Of a stretch of DNA of 64,000 nucleotides, positions 63,385 to 64,000 are shown one piece after another (position 1 is the first letter of the stretch; each line of letters begins with the position of its first letter). The DNA is taken from NCBI GenBank assembly GCA_943789475.1, contig CALSUG010000001.1:62001-126000 (forward strand), read 5' to 3'. Source of the DNA: an uncultured Alphaproteobacteria bacterium (GTDB lineage Bacteria > Pseudomonadota > Alphaproteobacteria > Micavibrionales > UBA1664). The position numbers were made by a program, and so were the translations under genes. Under the pieces are notes generated by a model, which saw nothing but the letters and a program-made list of their open reading frames with translations, was not told the DNA's origin and searched no databases.

Positions 63385-63864
63385 ATGAAAAAATATAAAT
63401 TTATTTTAAGTCTTATTTGCGCAACCTCCTTGTTCGTTGGTATTAATGCACATTCTCAAGATATCAAGATGGTAGAATTCACAACACAGCCGTCAACAGT
63501 ATTAAAAAAAGCTATTCGTAAAACACTTAAAAACAAAATCGATAAATTCTACAAAGAGTATCAATACATCCCCTACCTACAATACGGTTTCGTTGATTTA
63601 AATTCCGATCGTAAAAATGAAATCGTTGTTCGATTTGCAGAAGAATACGAATTTAGAGACCGTCACAACAATATAGACACACATGTGTTCGCACAAACAT
63701 CAAAGGGATTGGTTCAGATACTAGAAACACAAGCCTTTTCAATTGGTATTGGCCCACGTGATCATACTGCTCTTAATCAAATATATGCCTATAAGGGTAA
63801 ATCGCAACGTCGATATGAACGGTTTGGTTGGGATGGAAAACGGGAGTACAAAAAAACAAAATGA
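63385..63864 (+). CDS. Small exported protein related to cluster gene 1 (cluster gene 3)
   Basis: Signal peptide to about residue 24 ('INAHS'), then 'YLQYGFVDLNSDRKNEIVVR', a calcium-binding-like DxNxDxxxE stretch typical of FG-GAP/VCBS-like blades, and an end 'YERFGWDGKREYKKTK' reminiscent of the WNG/WDG ending of the 61461 protein. Six bases after the lysozyme-like gene and overlapping the next start as ATGA, so all are probably one operon. Confidence 0.6.
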   Translation: MKKYKFILSLICATSLFVGINAHSQDIKMVEFTTQPSTVLKKAIRKTLKNKIDKFYKEYQYIPYLQYGFVDLNSDRKNEIVVRFAEEYEFRDRHNNIDTHVFAQTSKGLVQILETQAFSIGIGPRDHTALNQIYAYKGKSQRRYERFGWDGKREYKKTK

Positions 63865-64000
63865 TAAATACCTCTAAAAAAATACTATCCTTATTTTTTA
63901 TTACAGCACTTGTCATTGCCGATGTAGCGCTAGCATCCTCTCTTGTCGGAAACCCCACAGGAAACCACCGTGAAACTAGCCCATTCGGCTGGAGATCATC
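63861..64000 (+). CDS. Exported M23-type peptidase, N-terminal fragment (cluster gene 4)
   Basis: Signal peptide (about residues 1-25, ending 'DVALA') followed by 'NHRETSPFGWRS', which resembles the SPFGWR start of lysostaphin/M23 LytM-type peptidase domains. The gene continues beyond base 64000. It begins inside the stop of the preceding gene (ATGA). A second peptidoglycan hydrolase beside the lysozyme-like protein would fit a cell-wall-targeting cluster. Confidence 0.6.
   Translation, partial: MINTSKKILSLFFITALVIADVALASSLVGNPTGNHRETSPFGWRS

Overview
The window looks like a chromosomal segment of an AT-rich alphaproteobacterium. The supporting evidence is the gene content: a CcrM-type GANTC adenine methyltransferase next to rnhB, CarD next to the FdxA ferredoxin, a CBP3-like ubiquinol-cytochrome c chaperone next to a YceD/DUF177 protein and BamE, MtaB near FtsY, a DUF3126 protein, a DUF2336 protein and a TIGR02186 protein behind a TauE/SafE permease. 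LptD, RlpA, MltB, BamE and Lgt indicate a Gram-negative envelope. A Micavibrio-like or other Rhodospirillales-related lineage would fit, but that placement is inference.

Layout. 1-4.3 kb: envelope genes on the minus strand (SLC13-type permease start, lptD, rlpA, mltB). 4.4-7.4 kb: tRNA-Ser(UGA) with a GC-rich, heavily frameshifted integrative-element remnant at its 3' end. 7.5-19.1 kb: mostly plus-strand housekeeping genes (pepN, rnhB, ccrM, lgt, MidA-like methyltransferase, TSUP permease, Usp), with mutY on the minus strand. 19-31 kb: mainly minus-strand genes (fdxA, EamA exporter, tsaB, NifU-like, pgk, yceD, CBP3 homologue, ABC exporter, UPF0173 hydrolase, ftsY) plus carD, a degenerate phosphatase-fold protein and bamE on the plus strand. 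31-37.2 kb: HD/PDEase-like protein, mtaB, then ffh-rpsP-rimM behind a candidate leader RNA.

37.7-43.2 kb: a second GC-rich element remnant at the 3' end of tRNA-Leu(UAA). It has lost most of a conjugation system: a MobC-relaxase fusion, a collapsed VirD4-like coupling protein and a 5'-truncated serine recombinase of the same family as element 1. An intact-looking ParDE pair and several small ORFs remain. Each element is bounded by a short direct repeat of the tRNA 3' terminus including CCA (TCCGCCA and AATGGTGG), and each recombinase frame runs into its tRNA gene.

43.2-61.3 kb: pentapeptide-repeat protein, uvrC, purB, cyclophilin, nuclease-like protein, a multiply frameshifted M48 metalloprotease pseudogene, DUF2336 protein, YbjN-like protein, an HExxH protein, AMP nucleosidase, rplM-rpsI, cutA, thrS, an ArsC/Spx-like reductase and a DUF3126 protein. 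61.4-64 kb: a tight cluster of exported proteins (two related small secreted proteins, a cysteine-rich lysozyme-like protein and the start of an M23-type peptidase) that runs off the window. Together with the two tRNA-borne elements, this cluster is the most promising place to look for undescribed biology.
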